Assembly: GCA_004558975.1 (NCBI GenBank)
Contig: SFZB01000002.1
Coordinates: 4,762 to 68,761 of the forward strand
Source of the DNA: a bacterium
Lineage (GTDB): Bacteria > Bacillota > Clostridia > Oscillospirales > CAG-272
Direction: 5' to 3'
Length of the DNA: 64,000 nt
Part shown: piece after piece, positions 47,026-54,902 of the stretch
Numbering within the stretch: the first letter of the stretch is position 1
Layout of the letters: each line of letters begins with the position of its first letter
Made by a program: the position numbers and the translations under genes
Notes under the pieces: model-generated
What the model saw: the letters and a program-made list of their open reading frames with translations, nothing else
The model's database searches: none
What the model was told of the DNA's origin: nothing

Positions 47026-47149
47026 GTGTCGGTTTTGCCGACATCGTTTGGTTCTGCACGGTCGTCCGCGTCACAGCGCCATTCCGCGACGCTTGTTAGC
47101 GGTGCGATTCCGCGGCGCGGTGCCGTGCGGACTGCCCGTGCCTGGCGGT

Positions 47150-48979
47150 TTATGCCTGCGTTTTCTTTGCCGCCTGCGCTTTCAGACGGAGGGGCGTCGA
47201 GAGAATGCGTTTCCGCAGGCGGATGGACTTCGGCGTGACTTCGATCAGCTCGTCGTCCGCAATCATTTCAATGGCTTCCTCGAGCGAGGGCTGGTGCGGA
47301 GTGATGAGCGTCAGCGCCTCGTCTGCGCCCGTCGAACGGACGGCGGTCAGGTGCTTCTTCTTACAGACGTTGACGGCGATGTCGCCCGGCTTCGGGTTCT
47401 GCCCGACGATCATGCCCTCGTATACGGGTGTGGCGGGGCCGATGAAGAGCGGGCCTCTGTCCTGCGAATAGTAGAGACCGTAGGAGGTCGTCTCGCCCGT
47501 TTCGCTCGCGACGAGCGATCCGGTGAAGCGCATGGTGATGTTTCCACGGTAGGGGGCGTAGCCGTCGAACACGGAGTTGAGAATCCCCTCGCCGCGCGTC
47601 GCGGTCATAAATTCACTGCGGTAGCCGAAGAGGCAACGGGTCGGAATGCGGTAAATCAGGCGCTGACGCGAGCCGCGGAGCTGCATATCCTGCAGTTCGC
47701 CTTTGCGGGAGCCGAGTTTCTCCATGACTGTCCCCATGTATTCCTCGGGGACGTCGATGGTGACAAGCTCCATCGGTTCGCACTTCTCGCCGTTGATCTC
47801 CGAATACAGCACGGTCGGGTTGGAACAGGTCAATTCGTACCCCTCGCGGCGCATACTCTCGATGAGGACGGAAAGGTGCATTTCACCGCGCCCGGCGACG
47901 CGGAAAGAGTCGGTCGTATCGCCGTCCGTGACGCGCAGAGACACGTCGCGGAGCAGTTCGCGATACAGGCGCTCACGCAGATGGCGGGAGGTGACGAATT
48001 TGCCTTCTTTCCCGGCAAAGGGAGAATCGTTGACCGAGAAGGTCATTTCCATTGTCGGTTCGGAAACCTTGACGAATTCCAGCGGCTCGACGGCGGTCGG
48101 TGCACAGACGGTGTCGCCGATGTTGATGTCCTCGGCGCCGGAGAAAGCTACGATGTCGCCCATTTTCGCCTCGGGCACCTGCACGCGGTTCAGTCCGTCG
48201 AACTGGTAGATGGTGATGATCTTGGCACGGCGGGGTGCCTCGGTCGAGTGGAAGTTGGTAATCATGATGTCTTGGTTCTGCTTCATGGTGCCGCGTTCGA
48301 TGCGCCCGATGCCGATCCGTCCGACGAAGCTGTTATAGTCGATGCAGGAGACGAGCGCCTGCATGGGTCCGTCCACATCGCCCTCGGGGGCGGGGATATA
48401 ATCGAGAATCGTCTCGAAGAGCGGCACGAGGTCGGTACCCGGCACCCGGTAGTCGCGGGAGGCGGTGCCGTCTCTGCCGGAGCAGTAGAGAATCGGGGAA
48501 TCCAGCTGTTCGTCCGAGGCGTTTAGTTCCATCAGCAGTTCCAGCACCTCGTCCTCGATCTCGGAGAGACGGGCGTCGGGGCGGTCGATCTTGTTCACGA
48601 CGACGATGACGCGGTGGTTCAGCGCCAGCGCGTGTTCCAGGACGAAGCGCGTCTGCGGCATCGGACCCTCCGCCGCGTCGACGAGCAGAATGACCCCGTT
48701 GACCATTTTGAGGACACGCTCCACCTCGCCGCCGAAGTCGGCGTGACCGGGGGTGTCGACGATATTGATCTTGACGCCTTTATAGTGGACGGCGGTGTTC
48801 TTGGCGAGGATCGTGATACCGCGCTCGCGCTCCTGGTCGTTCGAGTCCATGACGCAGGTCGTGACTTCCTGATTCTCGCGGTAGACGCCCCCCTGCTTGA
48901 GCAGAGCGTCGACGAGCGTCGTTTTACCGTGGTCGACGTGGGCGATAATGGCGATGTTACGCAAATCCTCTCTTTTCAC
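47150..48979 (-). CDS. typA: Ribosome-associated GTPase TypA/BipA
   Basis: TypA is a translational GTPase that binds the 70S ribosome under stress and aids 50S assembly. The 609-residue protein has G1 AHVDHGKTTL, switch ERERGITI, G3 DTPGHADFGGEV, G4 NKIDRPDAR, the beta-barrel domain II, EF-G-like domains III and V, and the C-terminal TypA-specific domain (PRCLFGYRSEF, GLYYSQDRGPLFIGP). GTG 48979 follows AGAGGT by six bases; the open frame further upstream is non-coding. Confidence 0.96.
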   Translation of the reverse strand: MKREDLRNIAIIAHVDHGKTTLVDALLKQGGVYRENQEVTTCVMDSNDQERERGITILAKNTAVHYKGVKINIVDTPGHADFGGEVERVLKMVNGVILLVDAAEGPMPQTRFVLEHALALNHRVIVVVNKIDRPDARLSEIEDEVLELLMELNASDEQLDSPILYCSGRDGTASRDYRVPGTDLVPLFETILDYIPAPEGDVDGPMQALVSCIDYNSFVGRIGIGRIERGTMKQNQDIMITNFHSTEAPRRAKIITIYQFDGLNRVQVPEAKMGDIVAFSGAEDINIGDTVCAPTAVEPLEFVKVSEPTMEMTFSVNDSPFAGKEGKFVTSRHLRERLYRELLRDVSLRVTDGDTTDSFRVAGRGEMHLSVLIESMRREGYELTCSNPTVLYSEINGEKCEPMELVTIDVPEEYMGTVMEKLGSRKGELQDMQLRGSRQRLIYRIPTRCLFGYRSEFMTATRGEGILNSVFDGYAPYRGNITMRFTGSLVASETGETTSYGLYYSQDRGPLFIGPATPVYEGMIVGQNPKPGDIAVNVCKKKHLTAVRSTGADEALTLITPHQPSLEEAIEMIADDELIEVTPKSIRLRKRILSTPLRLKAQAAKKTQA

Positions 48980-49033
48980 CGTAATACCTCTTTCGTTTAC
49001 GAAAATTCTTCTCGAAAAGTTTTCAACTTTACC

Positions 49034-49061
49034 AGTATAGCATATTTCACAAGAAAAGCAA
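49034..49061 (-). promoter_or_regulatory. Promoter of typA
   Basis: On the minus strand TTGCTT (49061-49056) and TATACT (49039-49034) are spaced by 16 bases in an A/T-rich stretch. Confidence 0.7.
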
Positions 49062-49135
49062 GAATTTTTTGTCGGGCAACGTAAAAAAACGGCGTGCGGG
49101 GATGCGGGGCGCGGACGTGCCGTTTCCGATGCCGC

Positions 49136-49164
49136 TTGACGGTGGTGCCGCGGCGTGCTAAGAT
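49136..49164 (+). promoter_or_regulatory. Promoter of thiN
   Basis: TTGACG (49136-49141) and TAAGAT (49159-49164) are spaced by 17 bases. An ATG at 49163 falls inside the -10, which supports the start at 49187. Confidence 0.7.
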
Positions 49165-49186
49165 GAGGAAAAAGGAGACGGCTCTT

Positions 49187-49822
49187 ATGATTTGTTATCT
49201 GATCGGCGCGGGGGAAGCCCCCGGATGCCCGCCCCGCCCCGCGGCGGGGGATCTGGTGATCGCGGCGGACGCGGGGCTGACACTCGCACACACGCTCGGG
49301 CTCACCCCGGCGCTCACAGTCGGCGACTTCGACTCGCTCGGGCACCTGCCGACGGGGGGCGACGTCCTGCGTCTGCCGGTGGAAAAAGACGATACGGACA
49401 TGGAAGCGGCGCTGAAAATCGGGCGGGAGCGTGGCTACCATACATTCTATCTCTTCGGCGGCACGGGCGGCAGACCCGATCACACCTATGCGAACTACCA
49501 ACTGCTCGCCGACTGCGCCGCGCGAAGGGAGCAGGCGATCCTCTTCGGGGCGGAGTTCTGCGCGACCGCAATCGCGGACGGGGCGCGTCTGACGTTTCCC
49601 CCGGAGGCGCGGGGGACGCTCTCGGTCTTTTCCGCGCTCGGCACGGCGGATGGCGTCTCGGAGCGGGGCGTCTATTATCCGCTCTCGGGTGCGACGCTGA
49701 CCGGCACGTTCCCTCTCGGGGTGTCGAACCGTTTCCTCCCGGGTGAGTCGGCGGAGATCTCGGTCGGGCGCGGGACGCTCCTCGTGTTCTTCGAGGGGAA
49801 CATTTTGCCTCGTTTCTCTTGA
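49187..49822 (+). CDS. thiN: Thiamine pyrophosphokinase
   Basis: The enzyme transfers pyrophosphate from ATP to thiamine, giving TPP. The 211-residue protein has IAADAGLTLA, the metal-binding VGDFDSLG and KDDTDMEAAL, and GGTGGRPDHTYANYQLL, then a C-terminal beta-sandwich that binds thiamine (GTADGVSERGVYYPLSG). AAGGAG lies nine bases before ATG 49187. Only the transporter downstream is behind the TPP riboswitch; thiN itself has its own promoter. Confidence 0.93.
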   Translation: MICYLIGAGEAPGCPPRPAAGDLVIAADAGLTLAHTLGLTPALTVGDFDSLGHLPTGGDVLRLPVEKDDTDMEAALKIGRERGYHTFYLFGGTGGRPDHTYANYQLLADCAARREQAILFGAEFCATAIADGARLTFPPEARGTLSVFSALGTADGVSERGVYYPLSGATLTGTFPLGVSNRFLPGESAEISVGRGTLLVFFEGNILPRFS

Positions 49823-49846
49823 CAAGCGACAAAAAACTGCTACAAT
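49819..49846 (+). promoter_or_regulatory. Promoter of the TPP riboswitch-thiT unit
   Basis: TTGACA (49819-49824) overlaps the thiN stop; TACAAT (49841-49846) follows after 16 bases. Confidence 0.8.
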
Positions 49847-49875
49847 AGTCCTAGCCAAACAGAATTGAATATGGA

Positions 49876-49955
49876 ACAGGGGTGCCGCAAGGCTGAGACG
49901 GATGCAAATCCGAACTCTCGTACCTGATACGGGTCATACCGTCGTAGGAAGTTGC
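49876..49955 (+). ncRNA. TPP riboswitch (THI element)
   Basis: The sequence shows the conserved THI-box parts in order: GGGGTGCC, GGCTGAGA, then ACCTGATACGGGTCAT and GTCGTAGGAA. These form the two sensor arms that bind the pyrimidine and pyrophosphate ends of TPP. A terminator follows 22 bases later, directly ahead of the transporter start, so TPP should switch off transcription of the transporter. Confidence 0.95.
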
Positions 49956-49976
49956 ATTTCACTTGATATGAAATTG

Positions 49977-50014
49977 ATTGCCCCACGAGGTTCTGTGGGG
50001 CAATTTTATTTTTG
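49977..50014 (+). terminator. Riboswitch-controlled terminator
   Basis: ATTGCCCCAC (49977-49986) and GTGGGGCAAT (49995-50004) form a ten-base stem followed by TTTATTTTT. The ribosome binding site GGAGGTG comes directly after it. Confidence 0.92.
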
Positions 50015-50024
50015 GAGGTGTGTC

Positions 50025-50879
50025 ATGGAACACACGAAAACCCGCAAACTGGTCGAGAGCGCCATTATGATTGCGCTCGCCACCGTCCTCAGTCTTCTGA
50101 AACTCGCGGATCTGCCTTACGGCGGGTCGGTCACGCTCGCGTCCATGCTCCCGATTGCGCTCATTGCGTACCGGAACGGTCTCGGCTGGGGACTGGGCAG
50201 CGGTCTTGCCTACGGCGTTTTGCAGCAGCTGCTCGGGCTGAAAACGCTGACGTACGTGACGGGTGCAGGCTCTGTCATCGCCGTCATTCTCCTCGACTAT
50301 ATCATCGCGTTCACCGTCATGGGGCTCGCCGGGATCTTCCGCCGCACACCGATGCCGCAGGCGGCGTCGCTCACCGTCGGCGTGGTCTTTTCCTGCGCCC
50401 TCCGCTACATCTGCCACGTCATTTCCGGCGCCACCGTTTGGGCAGGGCTCTCGATCCCGACGACGGCGGTACTCGCCTATTCGCTGGCGTACAACGCAAC
50501 CTACATGATCCCCGAAACGATCGTGACCGCGCTTGCCGCGTTCTACATCGCGTCGCTCATCGACTTCCGTGAAGTGCGGATCCGCCGCATGACCCGTGAG
50601 AAGTTCGGCGTCGGCGGGTATCTGCTCCTCGCCGGTTCGCTCCTCATGCTTGCCGGTGCCATCTATGATATCGTGGCGCTGTTCTCGCATATGCAGGATC
50701 CCGACAGCGGTACGTTCAATATCACGCTGATCGGTACGAGCGGCATCTGGCTCCCCGTCGTCATTGTGACCGCCGCCGTCGTTCTGGTGTTTGCGGTTCT
50801 CCTTATCGTCGGTCTGCGTCTGCAGGCGAAGGAGCGGGCGGGTGCCGGCGATGCCGATACCCTTGACAAGCAGGCATAA
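50025..50879 (+). CDS. thiT: ECF-type thiamine transporter S component (ThiT) with extra C-terminal membrane domain
   Basis: ThiT is the thiamine-binding membrane subunit of an energy-coupling-factor transporter. Residues 1-190 form the six-helix ThiT fold: SAIMIALATVLSLLKLADLPYGGSVTLASMLPI region at the start, then GLGWGLGSGLAYGVLQ and ALRYICHVISGATVW. Usual ThiT proteins end near residue 190. This one continues to 284 with two more helices and a loop, ending in a hydrophilic tail. The gene is under the TPP riboswitch. The ECF module (ecfA, ecfT) is not in the window. GGAGGTG precedes ATG 50025. Confidence 0.9.
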   Translation: MEHTKTRKLVESAIMIALATVLSLLKLADLPYGGSVTLASMLPIALIAYRNGLGWGLGSGLAYGVLQQLLGLKTLTYVTGAGSVIAVILLDYIIAFTVMGLAGIFRRTPMPQAASLTVGVVFSCALRYICHVISGATVWAGLSIPTTAVLAYSLAYNATYMIPETIVTALAAFYIASLIDFREVRIRRMTREKFGVGGYLLLAGSLLMLAGAIYDIVALFSHMQDPDSGTFNITLIGTSGIWLPVVIVTAAVVLVFAVLLIVGLRLQAKERAGAGDADTLDKQA

Positions 50880-50891
50880 AACGGATATAAT
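50863..50891 (+). promoter_or_regulatory. Consensus promoter of rnpB
   Basis: A perfect TTGACA (50863-50868) and a perfect TATAAT (50886-50891) are spaced by 17 bases. The -35 lies inside the last codons of the thiT-like gene. Confidence 0.9.
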
Positions 50892-50898
50892 CACAGGC

Positions 50899-51275
50899 GG
50901 AACCAGACGGTGCAGTCGCGCGGTATCATGCCGAAAGGTCGTACCGTGAGGAAAGTCCGGGCTTCATAGGGAAGGATAACGGATAACGTCCGCCGAGGGC
51001 AACCTCCGGGAGAGTGCAACAGAGATATACCGCCGCGCAAGCGGTAAGGGTGGAAAGGCGAGGTAAGAGCTCACCACGCTCTGTGGTAACACAGAGGGTC
51101 TGTAAACCCTATCCGAAGCAACGCCTACGGGAGAGCGGAAACGCTACGGTGCCCGCCGGAATCCTGTTGGCGGCAGGGGCGCTATGCGCCCTGAACATAT
51201 CGGTAACGGTATGTGAAGATAGATGACTGCGGTTCGCGCAAGCGTTCACAGAACCCGGCTTACAAGTCTGATTCC
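50899..51275 (+). ncRNA. rnpB: RNase P RNA
   Basis: This is the catalytic RNA of RNase P, which matures tRNA 5' ends. The hallmark GAGGAAAGTCCGGGCTT is at about 50949-50965, and the matching ACAGAACCCGGCTTAC is near 51248-51263. Between them are the AGGGTGGAAAGGCGAGGTAAGAGC and CTGTAAACCCTATCCGAAGCAA elements. The ends pair (GGAACCAGAC at 50899-50908 with GTCTGATTCC at 51266-51275), giving helix P1 and a length of about 377 nt. It is probably a class A RNA. Confidence 0.95.
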
Positions 51276-51306
51276 TCTTTTGCTTTTTCGCGGCGTCTGC
51301 CGCCGT

Positions 51307-51349
51307 GACCCGCCGCAGGGGGCGTCCCTCCTGCGGCGGGTTTTGTTTT
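51307..51349 (+). terminator. Terminator of rnpB
   Basis: ACCCGCCGCAGG (51307-51318) and CCTGCGGCGGGT (51329-51340) form a 12-base stem followed by TTTGTTTTG. Confidence 0.88.
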
Positions 51350-51405
51350 GTATCAAACGTGAAAAACGGGGAGAAATCCTCGGTGAATTTCGGAGAAAAC
51401 GGCAG

Positions 51406-51435
51406 TTGACAGAGGGTGCCCGAATCCGCTATAAT
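51406..51435 (+). promoter_or_regulatory. Promoter of the 37-residue ORF/ade leader
   Basis: A perfect TTGACA (51406-51411) and a perfect TATAAT (51430-51435) are spaced by 18 bases. Confidence 0.82.
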
Positions 51436-51465
51436 AACGCTATCAAAGCGGGGAGGGATTCTTAG

Positions 51466-51579
51466 ATGAAACTGTCTTTTCCGATGTGCCGCGCGCGGCA
51501 TCTTGACCGTACCTCCCGCCCGCTCTGCGTGTCCGCGCGCCCCGACTGCGCCCGCCTCACGCCCCGAACCGATTTTTGA
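51466..51579 (+). CDS. 37-residue Arg/Cys-rich peptide, candidate leader peptide
   Basis: ATG 51466 has GGAGGG eight bases upstream and lies about 25 bases past a likely transcription start. The 37-codon frame is rich in Arg (eight) and Cys (three), with the pattern MCRARHLDRTSRPLC. It ends two bases before a hairpin followed by a T-run, and 132 bases before adenine deaminase. Leader peptides that sit on an attenuator look like this; actinobacterial cysteine-attenuation peptides share an RH.D..R element, which may be chance. It could also be an independent small protein. Confidence 0.5.
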   Translation: MKLSFPMCRARHLDRTSRPLCVSARPDCARLTPRTDF

Positions 51580-51581
51580 AG

Positions 51582-51613
51582 TGCCGCCGAACGAGCGGCA
51601 TTTTCTCTTTTTG
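51582..51613 (+). terminator. Attenuator-like terminator between the small ORF and ade
   Basis: TGCCGC (51582-51587) and GCGGCA (51595-51600) with loop CGAACGA are followed by TTTTCTCTTTTT. If transcription is to reach ade from the promoter at 51406-51435, it has to pass this site. No clear promoter was found between it and ade. Confidence 0.7.
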
Positions 51614-51711
51614 TATCGCAGCCGTCGGCGCTTTGGCGGTGTGGTCGGTTCCGAAATGCCGTTGGAAATTCCGAAAAACAAATATAGAAGCAGATGTAAG
51701 GGGGAAACAAG

Positions 51712-53505
51712 ATGCTAAACAAGTTCTGCCGGGTGCCGCTCACCGCATGTACCCGCACACTCGCCGATGTCGCGATGGGGCGGAAGCCCGCCGATCTCGT
51801 CATTCGCGGGGCGAAACTCGTGAATGTCTGTACAAAGGAGTTATTGGACGGGTATGACGTCGCCGTCTCCTGTGGGCGAATCGCCGCCGTCGGAGACGTG
51901 TCCGCTTCGGTAGGAGAGGGAACCACCGTCATTGACGCCACGGGCAAATATCTTGCCCCCGCGTTCCTCGACGGGCATATCCATATCGAATCCTCGATGC
52001 TGACGGCGCGCGAATACGCGCGGGCGGTGATTCCGCACGGTACGGCGGGCATCTACTATGACCCGCATGAGATCTGTAACGTCCTCGGGCTCGACGGGGT
52101 GCGGTACATGATGGAGGACGCCGCGAAAACGCCGCTGAAAGCCATGATGACGACGCCCTCCTGCGTCCCCGCCGTCCCCGGTTTTGAGGACACGGGCGCG
52201 AAGATCGACGCCGCCGACGTCGCCGAGACCATGACATGGGACGGGTGCGTCGGGCTCGGGGAGATGATGAATTTCCCGGGGATCCTCGCATCGGCAGAGC
52301 CCACGCACGAGATTGTGGCGGCGACCCTCGCCGCGGGCAAGACCGTCACCGGGCATTTTTCGATCCCCGACACGGGGGCGGCGCTGAATGCCTATATTGC
52401 CGCCGGGGTGCGGTGCTGCCACGAATCCACGACCGAGATGTCGGCGCTCGAGAAAATGCGCCGCGGTATGTACGCCATGCTCCGCGAGGGCTCGGCGTGG
52501 CACGATCTCGCCGAGGTGGCGAAAGCCATCACACGTCACACGGTCGACAGCCGCTATGCCTGCCTGATCTCGGACGATACCCACCCGCATACGCTCATCG
52601 GTGCGGGGCACCTTGACCATATCGTCCGCCGTGCCGTCGAAGAGGGGATCGACCCCGTGACCGCCATTCAGATGGTGACCATCAACGTGGCGCAGTGCTT
52701 CGGCATGGACGCGGAACTCGGCTCCGTTGCTCCCTCGAAGTGCGCCGACATGGTTCTGCTCACCGACCTCGAAACGTGTAAGGTGGACGAAGTGTTCATC
52801 GACGGGGAACTCGTCGCACGGGGCGGGAAAATGCTCGTGACGCCCGCGCCCTATCGCTATCCCGATGCCGCGCGGAACACGATCCATCTCTCGCCCGTGA
52901 CGGAAAAGGATCTGCGGATCCCCGCGGCGGGGACGGTGCATGTCCATGTCCTCGAGGTCATACCGGGGCGGGTCGGCTCCTACGACCGTCTCACCGAGAT
53001 GACCGCCGAGGGGGGAGAACTCAGAGCAGACGGGGAGCACGATATTCTCAAAGCCTGCGTCTTTGAACGTCACCACGGCACCGGCACGGTCGGCCGCGGC
53101 TTCGTCAAAGGTTTCGGCATCCGGCACGGTGCGCTCGCCCAGACGGTCGCCCACGATGCGCATAACCTGCTCGTCATCGGGTCGAACGACGCGGATATGG
53201 TCCTCGCCGTCAATACGCTCATCGAATGCGGCGGCGGGCTCGTCGCCGTGCGCGACGGGAAGGTACTCGGGCTCGTGCCGCTCCCGATCGCGGGGCTGAT
53301 GAACGACATTTCCGCCGAGGAGATGGACGCCCGCGTTTCCGCCCTCGAGGACGCATGGAAAGACCTCGGGTGTACGCTCCCCTCGCCGTTCATGACCATG
53401 GCGCTGATCCCGCTCGCCTGCCTGCCGGAGATCCGCCTGACCAACCGCGGGCTCGTCGACTGCCGCACGTTCCGGTTCCTGCCGCTCATCGAGGAGAAGC
53501 CCTAA
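51712..53505 (+). CDS. ade: Adenine deaminase
   Basis: The enzyme converts adenine to hypoxanthine and ammonia in purine salvage. The 597-residue amidohydrolase has the metal-binding GHIHIESSMLTAREYA and YYDPHEICNVLG, GEMMNFPGIL, the HFSIPDTG region, and the SDDTHPHTLI metal site; the C-terminal AdeC domain ends with MTMALIPLACLPEIRLTNRG. All are typical of AdeC. AGGGGG lies seven bases before ATG 51712. Expression may depend on read-through of the terminator at 51582-51613. Confidence 0.95.
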   Translation: MLNKFCRVPLTACTRTLADVAMGRKPADLVIRGAKLVNVCTKELLDGYDVAVSCGRIAAVGDVSASVGEGTTVIDATGKYLAPAFLDGHIHIESSMLTAREYARAVIPHGTAGIYYDPHEICNVLGLDGVRYMMEDAAKTPLKAMMTTPSCVPAVPGFEDTGAKIDAADVAETMTWDGCVGLGEMMNFPGILASAEPTHEIVAATLAAGKTVTGHFSIPDTGAALNAYIAAGVRCCHESTTEMSALEKMRRGMYAMLREGSAWHDLAEVAKAITRHTVDSRYACLISDDTHPHTLIGAGHLDHIVRRAVEEGIDPVTAIQMVTINVAQCFGMDAELGSVAPSKCADMVLLTDLETCKVDEVFIDGELVARGGKMLVTPAPYRYPDAARNTIHLSPVTEKDLRIPAAGTVHVHVLEVIPGRVGSYDRLTEMTAEGGELRADGEHDILKACVFERHHGTGTVGRGFVKGFGIRHGALAQTVAHDAHNLLVIGSNDADMVLAVNTLIECGGGLVAVRDGKVLGLVPLPIAGLMNDISAEEMDARVSALEDAWKDLGCTLPSPFMTMALIPLACLPEIRLTNRGLVDCRTFRFLPLIEEKP

Positions 53506-53577
53506 AAAACGGCTCCTCTTTGACCGTCATTCGACAGGGAGCCGTGCGAAAGCACGCTTTCCTGGATTGCCTTTCAC

Positions 53578-53613
53578 AAAGCCCCCGTACGGCAAACCGT
53601 GCGGGGGCTTTTA
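53578..53613. terminator. Bidirectional terminator between ade and the integrase gene
   Basis: AAAGCCCCCGTACGG (53578-53592) and CCGTGCGGGGGCTTTT (53597-53612) form a long stem with loop CAAA and one mismatch. A/T-runs on both sides suit the convergent genes. Confidence 0.88.
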
Positions 53614-53661
53614 TTGCGTCATGCGGGGACTTTTGAACGCGCCACGGGTTTTATCATCGCG

Positions 53662-54594
53662 TCAGGAAAAAATCTTCTCCAGTTTGTTCATCATGCGGAC
53701 TTTGGTCTCCGTCAGGCTGTGGCAATAGCGGTTGAGCGTGATGCTTGCGTTCGTATGCCCCATGAGTTCGGAGAGCGTCTTGACATCCATGCCGCATTCG
53801 AGCGCCCGGGTCGCGAAGGTGTGGCGCAGGGCGTGGAAGTTCAGGCGCCGCACCCCTGCCGCCTCGGTCAGGCGCGTGAAGAGGTACTGGTAGGAACGCG
53901 TGGACATACGGGAGCCGTCGGCGTTCTCGACGACGTAAGGCCCGACCCTGCCGCGGCGATAGGTGCGCAGGCGCGCCATGAGGAAACCGGGCAGAGGGAT
54001 CACGCGCTCGGACGAGCGCGTCTTGGGGCGGTCGACATACAGCCGCCAGACGCCGCTCTCGTCCTGCTCCCGGTAGACCGTCTTGGTGACGCGCAGCACG
54101 CGGGCGGTGAAATCTACATCCTCCCATTCGAGCCCGATCAACTCCCCGATGCGGAGCCCGGAATACAGGCAAAGATAGACGCCGAAAAGGCGCCTGTCCT
54201 CCGAGGCGAGAATGGCACTCTCGAGCAGGCGCTGTTCCTCCTTGGAAAACGCCGCCGTGCCGCCCCGCGGCTCCTGCGCGCGGCGAATCCGTTCACAGGG
54301 GTTGTGCGTGAGCAGCTCCATATCGCAGGCGTAGGCGAACGCGCCGTGCAGGACGCTCCGCAGCAGGTTCACGCTGGACGCCGAAAGGACGGGTGTGCCC
54401 TCCCGGGTACCCCGCGCCGCGTCGAGCAGGAAATCGGCGATCTGCCGTCTGCCGACCTCTCCGATCTCCCGCGCGCCGAGTACGGGGTGAATGTGGTGAT
54501 CGATGAGCCCGCGGTAGCGGCTGAGGGTGCGCGGCTTGACTCTGCCACGCGCCGTTTTATCGATCCATTCTGTCATAAGTTCATCCGTTGTCAT
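53662..54594 (-). CDS. Tyrosine recombinase (phage integrase family)
   Basis: The 310-residue protein has an N-terminal SAM-like core-binding domain and a C-terminal catalytic domain with all active-site residues: R148 (GLRIGEL), K191 (RPKTRSSE), H254 and R257 (HALRHTF), H280 (LMGHTNAS) and nucleophile Y290 (TLNRYCH). It looks intact and active. GGAG and an A-run precede the ATG. There is no excisionase, relaxase or phage gene nearby and no repeat in the flanks that I can match as attachment sites. So it may be a relic, a resolvase-like housekeeping enzyme, or the sole gene of a small element. Confidence 0.9.
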   Translation of the reverse strand: MTTDELMTEWIDKTARGRVKPRTLSRYRGLIDHHIHPVLGAREIGEVGRRQIADFLLDAARGTREGTPVLSASSVNLLRSVLHGAFAYACDMELLTHNPCERIRRAQEPRGGTAAFSKEEQRLLESAILASEDRRLFGVYLCLYSGLRIGELIGLEWEDVDFTARVLRVTKTVYREQDESGVWRLYVDRPKTRSSERVIPLPGFLMARLRTYRRGRVGPYVVENADGSRMSTRSYQYLFTRLTEAAGVRRLNFHALRHTFATRALECGMDVKTLSELMGHTNASITLNRYCHSLTETKVRMMNKLEKIFS

Positions 54595-54692
54595 CTTTTT
54601 CTCCTTCCAATACCGGATAGTATGCCCATTTTACCGCAGTTTCATAGGCGGCGTACCGCCGCCCCCCCGTAAATGTAAATTTTCCGACGGGG

Positions 54693-54721
54693 TTGCTTTT
54701 TCGGCGGTTATCTCATATAAT
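54693..54721 (+). promoter_or_regulatory. Promoter of the murD-like operon
   Basis: TTGCTT (54693-54698) and a perfect TATAAT (54716-54721) are spaced by 17 bases. The leader to the ATG at 54903 is about 175 bases long and has no recognisable riboswitch. The stretch from the integrase start (54595) to here holds only a GGCGG/CCGCC hairpin near 54650. Confidence 0.78.
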
Positions 54722-54902
54722 AATCTATACAGATATTCGCGCGGGGCGCGTGTACGCTCCCGTGTGCCGACGAATCGGCAGGACAACAACAGACAGGCGC
54801 GCGGCGGGGCACGGAAAACGCGGCGTGGCAGAGAACCGTAAGAGCGGAGACGACGGCAAGGCAAAAGACGTTTTCGATCATCTCTTTTCGGAGGTCATCG
54901 CT

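Noticed and set aside
53662..54594. An integrated phage or conjugative element around the integrase
   Set aside because: Neighbouring genes on both sides are ordinary housekeeping genes, and no tRNA, att repeats, phage or transfer genes are seen.
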